DNA from: UBA2357 sp002344625
GTDB lineage: Bacteria > Pseudomonadota > Gammaproteobacteria > Burkholderiales > Rhodocyclaceae
Assembly (NCBI GenBank): GCA_937995335.1
Contig: CALKIH010000052.1
Coordinates: forward strand, 181,534-245,533
Reading direction: 5' to 3'
Length of the DNA stretch: 64,000 nt
Shown here: piece by piece, positions 8,612-20,506 of the stretch
How positions within the stretch are numbered: the stretch's first letter is position 1
Layout: the number at the start of each line of letters is the position of its first letter
Translations under genes and position numbers: made by a program
The notes under the pieces: model-generated
Seen by the model: only the letters and a program-made list of their open reading frames with translations
The model's database searches: none
Told to the model about the DNA's origin: nothing

Positions 8612-8717
8612 GTACTCGTCCTCGCCTAAAACCCCTGATTCTGTCTTCATTCGATTACGTGTGTGTGACAAGTGTCGGCGCCTGCGGGTTCGTCGCTTCG
8701 ATTCGCGGTGTCAATGT

Positions 8718-10259
8718 TCATTTGCGGGCTCGGCTTTTCGAACGCTTCGTGTCGGTGTGTTTCCATGGCGCAGTTTCCCACAGAAGCGGTGCGAGGTCGG
8801 CAATGGCGCGGCGGCACATCCTGGCGTAGCGGGGGCCGTGCCAGCCGCAGGCAAAGCCGGCCGCAGCGCTCAACTGCGGTTCGTCCCCTGCCCAGGCCGC
8901 CAGGCGCCCGCGCGCCACATCCAGGTCGTTCACAAAGCCGAGCGCATTCTGCGCCTCGGCAAGCGCTTTGATATAACGCCGGGTGCTGCGCTCGCGCATG
9001 AGCGGCGCGAAGAACTCGATGCCATAGCGCAATTCCTTCAACACGATTCGTAATTCATGCAACTTTGCCGGAACCAGATCGCGGGCAGCCGTGTGTCTGC
9101 GGCGTATCTTCTTGCGCAGCCGGGCGAGTTGCAGACGGGCGAATAGCCCGAGGTCGGCCGCGCCGATCAGGTTGTTGGTGGGCAGTGAATGGAGCGCCGC
9201 GGTCAGATCGATCAGCAGACGTCCCTGTTCGGCCGGATCGAGACGTTTGCGGGCGTCCACGCGCGCTGCGTCGCGCGCCGTGCGCACGATGCCTTGCAGC
9301 CGGGCGAGCGCGGCATCCTCTTCCGGGGTCGAGCCCGCGACCGGTGCCAGGATCTCATCGTAGAGGACATCCAGATCGCGCGCGTCGCCGAAGCGATTGG
9401 CATTGTCGCGCAGGCGGGCCGACCATTCGGCAGCGAACTCGGGTGGGAGAGCGGGGCCGAACAGCTTCAGCAGCGAACGTAGGCGGCGCTGCGAGACCCG
9501 CAACTGATGTATGAACTCGGGGTTGTCACTGAGGGCGGCGCCGGCTGCGTTGGCCTGCCATTGGTGGATACAGGAAAAGGCCAGTGCGGCGAAAGCCTCG
9601 ACCGGCGTTTGCGCCGCGTCGATGCGCGACGCCGCCGCGCGCGCCGGTTGCCGTTCTTGTCCGAGGTGCAGGCGGTAGCCGCGTTCGGCCTTGCTCATGT
9701 CGCTGGGCAGGAGCGGGACGTCGGCGACCAGCTTGCGCGCGAGGAGGAGCAGGTCGAGCGGCGTGCCGTGCTCGAGTTCGAGCTCGAGTTCGCAGATCGG
9801 CTCGCTGTGTTCGCCAGCCACGATCTCGCCGACATCGATCATGATCAGGATGCTCGTTTTGCCGTCGGTGGCGTAGCGGCGGGTCTCGCGCCGGAAACGG
9901 GTCGAGAACACCGGAACCAGCTCGGGCGCCTGTTGGTCGAGGATCCCGCGCACCTTGGGGTCGTCGATCGCGCTGAAGTCGAACGCGCCGTCGAAGCTCT
10001 GTTCCCACTCAGGCCGGCTGCTGAGACCGCCCGTCGACTCGGCCGCGCACTTCACGGTCTGTAGCCAGGTTCTACCCTGGCGGCGGGTACGCACGGCGAT
10101 CTTCAGCGTTTTCAGCGCGAGGTCTTCGCTGTCGTAGTAGGTATTCTCGAGTGTGACGGCGTTGCCAAGCTTTGGTGCGTCCGCCACGATCGGATGACGG
10201 CGCAACATGGGCAGGGCGGAGCGTGGGAGTTCCAGCTTGAGTTCTATTTCGCGGCTCAT
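8718..10259 (-). CDS. CYTH-CHAD protein, probable inorganic triphosphatase
   Basis: About 513 residues in two parts. Residues 1-200 are a CYTH domain opening with the ExExK motif (EIELK, E4/E6/K8) and later basic and acidic tunnel strands such as VRTRRQGRTWLQTVK and CELELELEHG; related enzymes hydrolyse tripolyphosphate. Residues about 215-500 are a CHAD domain, a helical bundle rich in conserved His and Arg (FIHQLRVSQRRLRSLLKLF, KLHELRIVLKELRYGIEFF) that binds polyphosphate. The combination matches YgiF-type proteins. The ATG at 10257-10259 (MSREIELKL) fits the family better than one seven codons earlier. sixA follows 106 bp downstream. Confidence 0.9.
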   Translation of the reverse strand: MSREIELKLELPRSALPMLRRHPIVADAPKLGNAVTLENTYYDSEDLALKTLKIAVRTRRQGRTWLQTVKCAAESTGGLSSRPEWEQSFDGAFDFSAIDDPKVRGILDQQAPELVPVFSTRFRRETRRYATDGKTSILIMIDVGEIVAGEHSEPICELELELEHGTPLDLLLLARKLVADVPLLPSDMSKAERGYRLHLGQERQPARAAASRIDAAQTPVEAFAALAFSCIHQWQANAAGAALSDNPEFIHQLRVSQRRLRSLLKLFGPALPPEFAAEWSARLRDNANRFGDARDLDVLYDEILAPVAGSTPEEDAALARLQGIVRTARDAARVDARKRLDPAEQGRLLIDLTAALHSLPTNNLIGAADLGLFARLQLARLRKKIRRRHTAARDLVPAKLHELRIVLKELRYGIEFFAPLMRERSTRRYIKALAEAQNALGFVNDLDVARGRLAAWAGDEPQLSAAAGFACGWHGPRYARMCRRAIADLAPLLWETAPWKHTDTKRSKSRARK

Positions 10260-10400
10260 TGATGACCATGTTTGGTGCATGGTTTTGCACCAGAATTGGG
10301 ATAATTCCCGATTCTAGCCTTCGCCCGCGAAACTGTCATGCCGCAGATTATTACGTAAATATTTCATTAATATCGAAAACTGCCGTTGGTGAAGCACCAC

Positions 10401-13085
10401 TCAGGCCTCGCCGAAAACCGCCTGCCAGAGCTGTTTGACCGGCTCGGCCGCATCGGCCGCTTCGGCGAGGTCGATGCGCGAAGACAGGCCGTTGAGCCGT
10501 TGACGGTGTTGCAGATGGCGCATGTGCCGATAGCTGTCGCCGCATGTCGTGGCCAGCTCGAGCGGTATCAGGCCAAGCCCGCCGGCGATTTTCAGCAGGG
10601 CGATGTTGCCGAGGTTGCCGGTCAGGCTCGGATGTTGGCGCGCGTTGCCGAGCACCAGGTACTGAACCAGGAACTCGACGTCGATCAATCCGCCCGCATC
10701 GTGCTTGAGATCGAAAAGGCCGCGCTTGCCCGGGTTCGCATCGCGCATCTTGCGGCGCATTGCGACCACTTCGGCACGCAGCGTTGCGGGGTCGCGCTCC
10801 TGACACAGGACGTCGCAGCGAATCTGCTCGAATGCGTCGCCGATCGTCCGGTCGCCCGCGGCGAAACGGGCCCGGGTCAGCGCCTGGTGCTCCCATACCC
10901 AGGCGCTTTCGAGCTGGTACTTGCGAAAGGCTTCGACAGAGCAGGCCAGCAGGCCCGAGTCTCCGTTCGGGCGCAGCCGAAGATCGGTTTCGAACAGCAC
11001 CCCGGCCGCGGTCTGGCTCGATAGCCAGGTGTTCAGGCGCTGGGCAAAGCGCGAGTAGAGTTCGAGCGCCTCGGGCGCGTCGTCATCGAACACGAACACG
11101 ATATCGAGGTCGGAGGCGTAGCCCAGTTCCTTGCCGCCCAGCTTGCCGTACGCGATGACTGCGAAGCGGGGCGTATCGCGGTGGCGGTTTTTGATCTTGC
11201 GCCATGCCAGCGGCAGCGCGAGTTCCAGGACCAGGTCGGCCAGTGCCGAAAGGTGGTCGGCGAGCCGCTCGACCGTGAGCTTGCCGGCGATGTCCTGGGT
11301 CAGCAGTCTGAATACCTGGGCATGATGTTGTTCGCGCATCATGTCCATCTGATGTTCCATGTCGGGTTCGATCGCGTCGAGATGCTCGGCCAATTCGCTA
11401 CGAAAGCGTGCCCAGTCGGGCTCCACGTCGAGGTGGCGGTCGTCGAGAAGTTCGTCGAGCAGGATCGGATGGCGGGTCAGATACTGTGCTGCCCAGCGCG
11501 AGGCGCCCATCAGGTCGGTCACCCGGCGCAAGGCCTGCGGATACTGTTGCAGCAGGGCAAGGTAGGCGCCGCGGCGGCTGATCGCTTCGAGCAGGTCGAA
11601 GCAGCGCGCCAGGGTCTCGTCGGGTCCGGGAGTGTCCGCCGCGGCTTCGATGATGCGCGGAACGAGCGCGTCGAGGCGGCTGCGGCTGCGATTGGGGAGC
11701 TGCTGGTAGCGGGCGGAATCGTGAAAGGCGGCGAGACGGCGCGCCGCCGCGGCCGGGTCTGTGTAGCCCAGGCGCGCGAGTTCGGGGTCGACGGTGGTGG
11801 CGCCGCCGGCGCTGGTCCACATTTCGTCGAGTGCATGCCGCTCTTCGCTCGGATCGCTGAAGACGTCGACGAAGTGTCGGCTCACCGTGCAGCGATGCGC
11901 ATCGAGCGCTGCGATGAAAGCGTCGGTAGACGGGTAGGCCATCCCGCGCGCGATGCGCTCGAGATCGTCGTGCCCGGCGGGCAGGTCATGGGTCTGGGCG
12001 TCGTCTAGATACTGCAGTCGATGCTCGACCCGGCGTAGGAAATCGTAGGCATTGCTCAGTTCGGAGACCGCGTCGAGGGTCAGGATTCCGCGCTCCGCCA
12101 GCAGGCCGAGCACTTTCAGCGTGGGGCGTACCTGCAATTCGCGGTCGCGCCCGCCGCGGATCAACTGAAACACCTGGGCGAGGAATTCGATTTCGCGGAT
12201 GCCGCCCGGACCGAGCTTGACATTGTGGGCACGGTCGCGCCGCTCCACTTCGCGGCGGATCTGCTGGTGCAGGTCGCGCATCGCGTTGATCGCGCCGAAA
12301 TCCAGATACTTGCGGAACACGAACGGGCGGGCGATCTTCTCGAGTTCGAGGTGGCGTTCGCCATTGAGTACCCGCGCCTTGATCCACGCGTAACGCTCCC
12401 ACTCGCGGCCCTGGGTGATGAAGTAGTCTTCGAGCATGTCGAAGGAACACACCAGCGGCCCGGAGTCGCCATTCGGCCGCAGGCGCATGTCCACCCTGAA
12501 GACTTGCCCGTGCTCGGTGACTTCCGCAAGCGTCTTGATGATGCGCTTGCCCAGGCGCTCGAAGAACTCGAAGTTGCTGATGACCTTGGCGCCACCGGTG
12601 TCGCCGTCCTCCGGGTAGACGAAGATCAGGTCGATGTCGGAAGATACGTTCAGTTCGCGTCCGCCCAGCTTGCCCATGCCCACGATCAGGAGTTCCTGAA
12701 CCCAGCCGGACTCGGACAGCGGGGCGCCGTGCCGGCGCACCAGGCCTTCGCGCGCGGCGTCATGGGCGAACACGATCGCGGTTTCGGCGAGGAGCGTCAT
12801 GGTTTCGGTCACTTCGGCCAGGTTGGCGGCGCCCGTGAGGTCGCGCACCATGATGTGGGTGATCACCCAGGTGCGCAGGTGGCGCAGTATGGCCGGCAGC
12901 GTGTCCTCGGTGGGCGCGCGTGCTTCGATGAAAGCGCGCATCATGGATGCATCCAGCGGTGTTCCGAGCGTTGCCCGCAACTGGGCTTCGAGCCAGGGGC
13001 GGCTGTCGAGCATTCTGGTCAGAAAGCGCGACAGCGTCCGTGCTTGGCTGATCGGGTCAGCGGTTTGTGAGGATTCGCAAGACAT
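10401..13085 (-). CDS. glnE: bifunctional glutamine synthetase adenylyltransferase/deadenylase
   Basis: GlnE adds and removes AMP on glutamine synthetase in response to the PII protein and glutamine. The 894-residue protein has the expected two nucleotidyltransferase halves. The N-terminal deadenylase centre is GMGKLGGRELNVSSDIDLIF at about 136-155, and the C-terminal adenylylase centre is YGKLGGKELGYASDLDIVF at about 641-660. Both carry the paired aspartates that bind metal. The E. coli protein is about 946 residues, so the N-terminus here is somewhat short but within family range. The PII gene that should signal to it lies at 52.2 kb in this window. Confidence 0.96.
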   Translation of the reverse strand: MSCESSQTADPISQARTLSRFLTRMLDSRPWLEAQLRATLGTPLDASMMRAFIEARAPTEDTLPAILRHLRTWVITHIMVRDLTGAANLAEVTETMTLLAETAIVFAHDAAREGLVRRHGAPLSESGWVQELLIVGMGKLGGRELNVSSDIDLIFVYPEDGDTGGAKVISNFEFFERLGKRIIKTLAEVTEHGQVFRVDMRLRPNGDSGPLVCSFDMLEDYFITQGREWERYAWIKARVLNGERHLELEKIARPFVFRKYLDFGAINAMRDLHQQIRREVERRDRAHNVKLGPGGIREIEFLAQVFQLIRGGRDRELQVRPTLKVLGLLAERGILTLDAVSELSNAYDFLRRVEHRLQYLDDAQTHDLPAGHDDLERIARGMAYPSTDAFIAALDAHRCTVSRHFVDVFSDPSEERHALDEMWTSAGGATTVDPELARLGYTDPAAAARRLAAFHDSARYQQLPNRSRSRLDALVPRIIEAAADTPGPDETLARCFDLLEAISRRGAYLALLQQYPQALRRVTDLMGASRWAAQYLTRHPILLDELLDDRHLDVEPDWARFRSELAEHLDAIEPDMEHQMDMMREQHHAQVFRLLTQDIAGKLTVERLADHLSALADLVLELALPLAWRKIKNRHRDTPRFAVIAYGKLGGKELGYASDLDIVFVFDDDAPEALELYSRFAQRLNTWLSSQTAAGVLFETDLRLRPNGDSGLLACSVEAFRKYQLESAWVWEHQALTRARFAAGDRTIGDAFEQIRCDVLCQERDPATLRAEVVAMRRKMRDANPGKRGLFDLKHDAGGLIDVEFLVQYLVLGNARQHPSLTGNLGNIALLKIAGGLGLIPLELATTCGDSYRHMRHLQHRQRLNGLSSRIDLAEAADAAEPVKQLWQAVFGEA

Positions 13086-13235
13086 GGCGGTTGTTTCCCT
13101 GATCCATTGCTAGAATGCGCGACCTGCATGACGCTCCTGGCGTCTGGTGACGCGAGACCGGGTCGCGGACAGTCGTGATTGTAGCGAAGCCGGGGTCCAT
13201 TCCGATGCAATAAGGTGCGGGTCGAGCGTCTGCAA

Positions 13236-16200
13236 ATGAACAACAATCCACAGCCTGCCGCCGTGCCCGAGGAGCGGGCGCCCGCTTCCGGGCGTGCGCC
13301 CGCGGGGCGTGCCGGACGTGTTGTCCTTGCGGCGCTGATCGTCGCGGCCGCGTTGCTGCTGGTCGTTCGCGCTTTGCTCGTTCCGGCCGTGGACCGATTT
13401 CGTCCCGACCTGATCGCGATGCTCGAGCGTTCGACCGGGCTGCAGGTGGCGGTGGAGCAACTCTCGGCCGAATGGACAGGGCTGCGCCCGCGCGTGCGCC
13501 TGAGCGGCCTCGCCGTTCGCGATCAGCGGGGGGGAGCGGTCTTCAGCCTCGCGGCGGTCGAGGGCACGCTCGCCTGGTCGTCCTTGCTGCGGGCGCGTCC
13601 GGTGTTTCACCGGCTCGTCGTGCTTGCCCCCGAGCTCGCGGTGACCCGCACGGCCGCGGGTGAGCTGATCGTGGGCGGGGTGCCGATCGAGTTGGGGCGC
13701 GACGAGCGGCGATCCGGGCTTGGCGATTGGTTGTCGCTCCAGCATGAGGTGATCCTGCGTGGTGCCGCGCTGCAATGGGTAGACGAGGCCCGTGGCGCGC
13801 CTGCGCTCGAGCTGCGCGGCGTCGAAATGCGTTTGCTCAACCTGCGCGGGCGCCACCGTCTTGGAATCGTGGCCGAACCCCCGCGTGAGCTTGCGGGCAG
13901 GTTCGAGGCGCGTGCCGACCTGGTGCGCTCCGCCGGTGAAACCGGCTGGCAGGCGGTGGGTGGTCGGCTGTTCGTCGCGATCGACGATGGGGTGCTCGGT
14001 GCGTGGCGACCATGGTTGGATTACCCGGTCCCCGTCGATGGTTTCGGCAACCTGCGTGCCTGGTTCGACATCGACAGGGGGTGGGCGGTCGGTTTCACGA
14101 GCCGTTTCGCGCTGGTCCAGGTAAGGACCACACTGGGTGCCGATCTCCCGGAACTCAGCTTGGCCGAGGCCGAGGGGCGCATCGATGTGGCGCACGATGC
14201 CGAGACTTCATCGGTGTCGGTACGAGGGCTCAAGCTCGAAGTGGCCGGCCGCGAACCGATCGGCAGCACCGATATCGACTTTGAACGCCGTGGCGAGGCG
14301 GGGCGCGAGGGCGGTCGGTTCGCGCTCAACTGGATCGATTTCAGCGCGGTGGCGGCACTCGCCGCCCACCTGCCGCTCGACTCACAGCTGCGCGCGCGCC
14401 TGTCCCTGTTCGAACCCCGCGGGCGTGCCGAGGATGTGCGGTTCGCATGGACGGGGAAGATCGGCGCTCCCGAGTCGTGGAACCTGGAGGGGCGGTTCTT
14501 CGACGCCGGGCTCAGACCCGAGGGCAGACTGCCCGGATTCGAAGGACTCTCGGGCGAGTTCTCGGGTGATTCGCAAAGTGGACGTTTCCGTCTGGATGCC
14601 AACGCGGCTGCCCTCGAACTGCCCGCCGTCTTTTCCGAACCGCGATTGAGATTCGCCGTCCTGCAGGCGCACGGCGGATGGCGGCGTGGCGAAGAAGGCC
14701 TCGAACTGGTGATCGACCAGGCACGGTTCGAGAACCCCGACGCCGCCGGCACATTCTCGGGCAGCTATGTGGCCACCGCCGAGGGTCCCGGGCGGGTCGA
14801 TCTGAACGCCGATCTTAACCGCGCGAACGTCGAGGCGGTATGGCGGTACCTGCCGCGCTCATTGAACGAGCGCATCCGCGAGTGGCTGCACAGGAGCCTG
14901 GCCGGCGGGGCGGTGACGGAAACCCGCTTGCGCCTGCGCGGCGATTTGCGCGACTTCCCGTTCGGCAATGGCAAACCCGGGGAATTCCGGGTCGTCACAC
15001 GCTTCGTCGGCGCGAATCTCGACTACGCCGACAAGTGGCCGGCGATCACCGATATCGACGGCGAGATTCGCTTCGAGGGGCCGGGCATGTTCATCAAGGC
15101 CGAGCGCGCCAAGGTGTTCGGGGTGGCGCTCGCCGGTGTGTCGGCGATCGTGCCGGATCTGGGGGCGAAGGGTGTGCAGGTCATGAACGTCGAAGGCACG
15201 GCGGAGGGGCCGAGCGCCGATTTCCTGCGGTTCGTCGCCGAAAGCCCGATCAGCGAGCGGATCGGCGGGCTCAGCGACACCTTGCGTGCCGTCGGTCGCG
15301 CCACCGCGACGATCGGCTTGGAGATTCCGCTCCATGCCGTGCGCGACAGCAAGGTGAAAGGAGCACTCCAGTTCTCGGGCAATCGCATCACCCTGTTCGA
15401 CGGATTTCCGCCATTGACCGACGCGGCGGGCCAGCTCGATTTCAGCGAGCATGAATTTGCGATCGACCGGCTGAGCGGGCGCTGGCTGGGCGAGCCGATG
15501 TCGCTGACGGCCAAGACGGTGCAGGGCGAGGGGGTCCGGTTCGCCGGGGAGGGCGGGGCGCGGGTTCGCGAACTGAGCCAGGTGGTTGCATCGCCCCTGT
15601 TCGATCACCTGTCGGGCGGGTTGAAGTGGCAACTGGGTATGAACCTGACCAAGGGGGGCAACGAACTGACCCTGCGGTCCGACCTCACCGGAGTGTCATC
15701 GAGCTTGCCGGCGCCGTACAACAAGCGTGCCGATGAGGGCTGGCCTTTCACGGCAACCCTGTCGCGCGCGGGCAAGAACGGGGGCGAGAGCTTGCGGGCG
15801 CTGGTGCAGGACCGGTTCGCCGTCGAGCTGCAGTGGGTGCGCAGCGGGCAGGGGCGCGCACTCGCGCGCGGCGGCGTGGGCTTGTTCGTGCCGGCACAAA
15901 GCATCGACGGAGGCCTGCATGTGGGTGCCCGGCTCGACGGTTTGGATCTCGATGCCTGGCGGCGGATCGTGGGCGGTGGCCCCGCATCGACGTCGTCTCC
16001 TGCGGCTTTGCCGGTCAAGGCGGTCGACCTGCGGGCGCGCACGCTGCAGGCGTTCGGGCAAACCTATGACGATGTGGAGCTGCATGCGATCGCCTCCGGT
16101 GGCGGCTGGGATGGACGCATCGCGAGCCGCCAGGCCAACGGGACGTTCGCGTGGCGGCAGGCGGCGGGCGAGGGTGCGTTGAGGGCCCGGCTCACCGATC

Positions 16201-17147
16201 TGGTCGTCGCGGATCGCGCACCGGCCGCTGATGCCGAGGTGCCGGCGCAAGCACCCCGGGCCGACGCGACCGAAGCAGGTGCGCCGGCGAGCCCGCCGCC
16301 GGCGCACCTGCCGGCGCTCGATGTCGTCGCGGACCGGTTCGTGTTGCGGGGCATGGATCTGGGCAGGTTGTCCTTGCAGGCCGTCAATCGCGATGGGGTT
16401 TGGGATTTGGCGGCCCTGGAGTTCATCAACCCGGATGGGCGCTTCAGCGGCTCGGGCCACTGGATCGCCGGGGGCGCGATGCTGACCGAGATGAAGTTCG
16501 ATCTCGCGGTGAGCGACATCGGCGGATTCCTCACGCGGCTCCGCCACCCCGATGCGGTGGGCAGTGGCTCGGCGGAGTTGTCGGGCGAGCTGACCTGGCG
16601 CGGCGCTCCGACCCGTCTCGATCACCCCTCGCTGTCGGGCGCGCTGAAGCTCGAAGCCCGCAACGGACAGTTCTCGCGCCTCGAGCCGGGCGTCGGCAGG
16701 CTGCTCGGGGTGCTCAGCCTGCAGGCGCTGCCGCGTCGGCTCACGCTCGACTTTCGCGATGTGTTTTCCGAGGGTTTCGCCTTCGACCGCATTTCCGGTA
16801 GCATCGTGCTCGACGAAGGGGTGATGCGCTCGGATGATTTCGAGATCGTCGGGCCGGCGGCGCGGGTGTCGATCAGCGGAACGGCCGATGTCGGCAAGGA
16901 GACCCAGAATCTCGAGGTTCTGGTGCAACCCACGCTGTCCGAGTCGGTCGCGATCGGTGCTGCCGCAGGACTCATCAATCCGGTCGCCGGCGTGGTGACC
17001 TATCTGGCGCAGAAGGCCTTGAGCGATCCGATCGAGAAAATGTTCGCGTTTCGTTACGCGATATCGGGCGGCTGGGCCGATCCCCAGGTCGAAAAGCTCG
17101 GGGGCGCACCCGATCAAGAGCGGGTTCAGGAAGACTCAAACCGGTAG
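13236..17147 (+). CDS. yhdP: YhdP-family AsmA-like transport protein
   Basis: A very large protein (about 1303 residues) with one N-terminal membrane helix (VVLAALIVAAALLLVVRALL) and a long periplasmic part. It matches the YhdP/TIGR02099 family: AsmA-like repeats, a late LEVLVQPTLSESVAIGAAAG segment, and the C-terminal FAFRYAISGGWADPQVEKL. In E. coli YhdP, with TamB and YdbH, moves phospholipid from the inner to the outer membrane. A proline- and alanine-rich linker lies around residues 990-1020. The start is uncertain: GTG at 13215 would add seven residues and neither has a clear Shine-Dalgarno. The nitrilase gene begins 5 bp after the stop. Confidence 0.9.
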   Translation: MNNNPQPAAVPEERAPASGRAPAGRAGRVVLAALIVAAALLLVVRALLVPAVDRFRPDLIAMLERSTGLQVAVEQLSAEWTGLRPRVRLSGLAVRDQRGGAVFSLAAVEGTLAWSSLLRARPVFHRLVVLAPELAVTRTAAGELIVGGVPIELGRDERRSGLGDWLSLQHEVILRGAALQWVDEARGAPALELRGVEMRLLNLRGRHRLGIVAEPPRELAGRFEARADLVRSAGETGWQAVGGRLFVAIDDGVLGAWRPWLDYPVPVDGFGNLRAWFDIDRGWAVGFTSRFALVQVRTTLGADLPELSLAEAEGRIDVAHDAETSSVSVRGLKLEVAGREPIGSTDIDFERRGEAGREGGRFALNWIDFSAVAALAAHLPLDSQLRARLSLFEPRGRAEDVRFAWTGKIGAPESWNLEGRFFDAGLRPEGRLPGFEGLSGEFSGDSQSGRFRLDANAAALELPAVFSEPRLRFAVLQAHGGWRRGEEGLELVIDQARFENPDAAGTFSGSYVATAEGPGRVDLNADLNRANVEAVWRYLPRSLNERIREWLHRSLAGGAVTETRLRLRGDLRDFPFGNGKPGEFRVVTRFVGANLDYADKWPAITDIDGEIRFEGPGMFIKAERAKVFGVALAGVSAIVPDLGAKGVQVMNVEGTAEGPSADFLRFVAESPISERIGGLSDTLRAVGRATATIGLEIPLHAVRDSKVKGALQFSGNRITLFDGFPPLTDAAGQLDFSEHEFAIDRLSGRWLGEPMSLTAKTVQGEGVRFAGEGGARVRELSQVVASPLFDHLSGGLKWQLGMNLTKGGNELTLRSDLTGVSSSLPAPYNKRADEGWPFTATLSRAGKNGGESLRALVQDRFAVELQWVRSGQGRALARGGVGLFVPAQSIDGGLHVGARLDGLDLDAWRRIVGGGPASTSSPAALPVKAVDLRARTLQAFGQTYDDVELHAIASGGGWDGRIASRQANGTFAWRQAAGEGALRARLTDLVVADRAPAADAEVPAQAPRADATEAGAPASPPPAHLPALDVVADRFVLRGMDLGRLSLQAVNRDGVWDLAALEFINPDGRFSGSGHWIAGGAMLTEMKFDLAVSDIGGFLTRLRHPDAVGSGSAELSGELTWRGAPTRLDHPSLSGALKLEARNGQFSRLEPGVGRLLGVLSLQALPRRLTLDFRDVFSEGFAFDRISGSIVLDEGVMRSDDFEIVGPAARVSISGTADVGKETQNLEVLVQPTLSESVAIGAAAGLINPVAGVVTYLAQKALSDPIEKMFAFRYAISGGWADPQVEKLGGAPDQERVQEDSNR

Positions 17148-17152
17148 AGCGA

Positions 17153-17977
17153 ATGAGCACTTCATCTCAGACCTACAGAATTGCGGCGATACAGACGGTT
17201 TCCGGGCCGGATGTAGCCGAGAATCTGCGCATCGCGGGCGAACTCGTTGCCGAGGCCGCCGCGGGCGGGGCCAGGCTGGTGGCGTTGCCGGAGTACTTCC
17301 CGCTCATCAGCCCCGATGAAAACGCCAAGGTGGGCCTGCGCGAACCGGAAGGCGCCGGGCCATTGCAGGATTTTCTGCGCGAGGCGGCGGCGCGCCACCG
17401 CGTCTGGCTCGTCGGCGGAACCATTCCGCTGATGGCCAGCGCCGCCGACAAGGTGCGCAACACGACGCTGGTGTTCGATGACGAGGGGGCCCAGGTTGCC
17501 CGCTACGACAAGATCCACCTGTTCGGATTCCGGCGCGAGCGCGAGGCCTACGACGAGTCGGTGACGATCGAGGCGGGTCGGGACGTGGTGGTTTTCGATG
17601 CACCCTGGGGGCGGACCGGGCTGTCGGTCTGCTACGATCTGCGCTTTCCCGAGCTCTTTCGCCGGATGGGCGAAGTCAGCCTGATCGTGCTGCCGGCCGC
17701 ATTCACTGCAACCACCGGGCGGGCCCACTGGGAAGTGCTGTTGCGTGCCCGCGCGATCGAAAACCAGTGTTATGTGATGGCGCCTGCGCAGGGTGGCCGG
17801 CATCCGGGCGGCCGGATCACCTGGGGGCATACGCTGGTGGCCGACCCGTGGGGTGAAGTCCTCGCGTGCCGCGAAGAGGGCGCGGGCGTGGTGTTCGCCG
17901 ATCTCGATCCGGCTCGCATGGCCGCGGTGCGCGAGAGCCTGCCCGCCCTGCGCCATCGTTGCCTGGCGCCCGATTGA
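17153..17977 (+). CDS. nitrilase-family amidohydrolase, Nit-like
   Basis: A 274-residue C-N hydrolase with a complete catalytic triad: E47 in LPEYFP, K120 in YDKIHLFGF, and C160 in GLSVCYDLRFPELF. The sequence is closest to the Nit1/NitB group, whose best supported job is clearing deaminated glutathione made by transaminases; I infer that activity. It lies between yhdP and tldD, 5 bp after yhdP, in an order common in proteobacteria (yhdP, nit, tldD), so the three genes are probably cotranscribed. Confidence 0.9.
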   Translation: MSTSSQTYRIAAIQTVSGPDVAENLRIAGELVAEAAAGGARLVALPEYFPLISPDENAKVGLREPEGAGPLQDFLREAAARHRVWLVGGTIPLMASAADKVRNTTLVFDDEGAQVARYDKIHLFGFRREREAYDESVTIEAGRDVVVFDAPWGRTGLSVCYDLRFPELFRRMGEVSLIVLPAAFTATTGRAHWEVLLRARAIENQCYVMAPAQGGRHPGGRITWGHTLVADPWGEVLACREEGAGVVFADLDPARMAAVRESLPALRHRCLAPD

Positions 17978-18078
17978 GTTTTCGCCGCTCGGGGCGTGGC
18001 TCCGCAGCATGCTCGCGCCCAACCGATACAACGACAGTCGACGCCGTCCGGGCCGTCGATGAACGAAATGGAAATCCG

Positions 18079-19530
<1,452 letters not shown>

Positions 19531-19809
19531 TCCGCGCGTTCGGGAACCGCTGTAGGCGAGCGGCTACATGTAAGCGCGTGTAAGCGAATCCGGCCCCCGC
19601 CGAGGGAATTTCAGCGGGTTTGTAAACAGACCTGCAATGCCCGCCCGGTGCTGCGTTGGTAGGTTTGGGCCAATGTGACTGGGCCGGGTTTTCGAGGGAT
19701 GCCGGAATCAGGGCGTCTGGAAAACTGAAACATCCAATGCGATGCTGCAGCGGGTTCGAGATTACACTCGCGAGTCTCGAGCCACCCGGTACTCATTGAA
19801 GGAGAAAAC

Positions 19810-20451
19810 ATGTTCAACAAGCCTACGCTGTTCCCGAAGTCAAGCGAAGCGGCGCCAACGTCCTCAGTGTCGGCCCCGCGCGGCGGTCGTCTCGTTCCGG
19901 GGACGGGAGCGCCGGGTGGGGTTGCATCGGCAAACGAAGGTCCGAGCGTGAGCCGGGAATCGCCGCTTGCGTCGGCGAGCGTCACGTCGGCCGCTGCAGC
20001 CGCGTTGCCGGCCACGGCGGCCGATGCGAAGACAGCGGCTGTGTCCAGTGACAGCCATCTGATCGTTGGCCCGAACGTCAAGTTGAAGGGGGCGGAAATC
20101 CTCGACTGCGATACGCTGGTGGTGGAAGGCACGGTCGAGGCGAAAATGGATAGCCGCGTGATTCGGATTGCCGAGAAGGGTTTCTTCACCGGCACGGTCG
20201 GAATCGACGTTGCCGAAATTCATGGGCGCTTCGAAGGTGAACTGACGGCACGCAGTCAACTGATCATCCACTCGACCGGGCGTGTCAGCGGCAAGATCCG
20301 CTATGGCAAGATCTTCATCGAGGAAGGTGGCGAGATTTCCGGCGATATCAAGGCGGTGGATGCGAGTTCTGTGCCCGCGTCCGCACCGATCGGCATTCAT
20401 GTCGTTCCGGCGAGTACGCCGCCCGCGGCCACGGCCGCAACTTCGGAGTAA
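19810..20451 (+). CDS. bactofilin, polymer-forming cytoskeletal protein
   Basis: A 213-residue bactofilin. The central domain (about 75-185) is a right-handed beta-helix with short repeats such as LKGAEILDCDTLVVEGTVEA and IHSTGRVSGKIRYGKIFIEE. Both ends are low-complexity, rich in Ala, Ser and Pro, as usual. Bactofilins polymerise without nucleotide and place cell-wall enzymes or stalk and polar structures. AAGGAG lies about six bases before the ATG. The gene faces a lytic transglycosylase gene across 55 bp, in keeping with known bactofilin and wall-hydrolase associations, though the two are convergent and not one operon. Confidence 0.92.
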   Translation: MFNKPTLFPKSSEAAPTSSVSAPRGGRLVPGTGAPGGVASANEGPSVSRESPLASASVTSAAAAALPATAADAKTAAVSSDSHLIVGPNVKLKGAEILDCDTLVVEGTVEAKMDSRVIRIAEKGFFTGTVGIDVAEIHGRFEGELTARSQLIIHSTGRVSGKIRYGKIFIEEGGEISGDIKAVDASSVPASAPIGIHVVPASTPPAATAATSE

Positions 20452-20506
20452 CCGAGGCACCGGACGGTTTCGATACCGGCCCGGGCAGGCTGGAGCTGAC
20501 CCCGCT

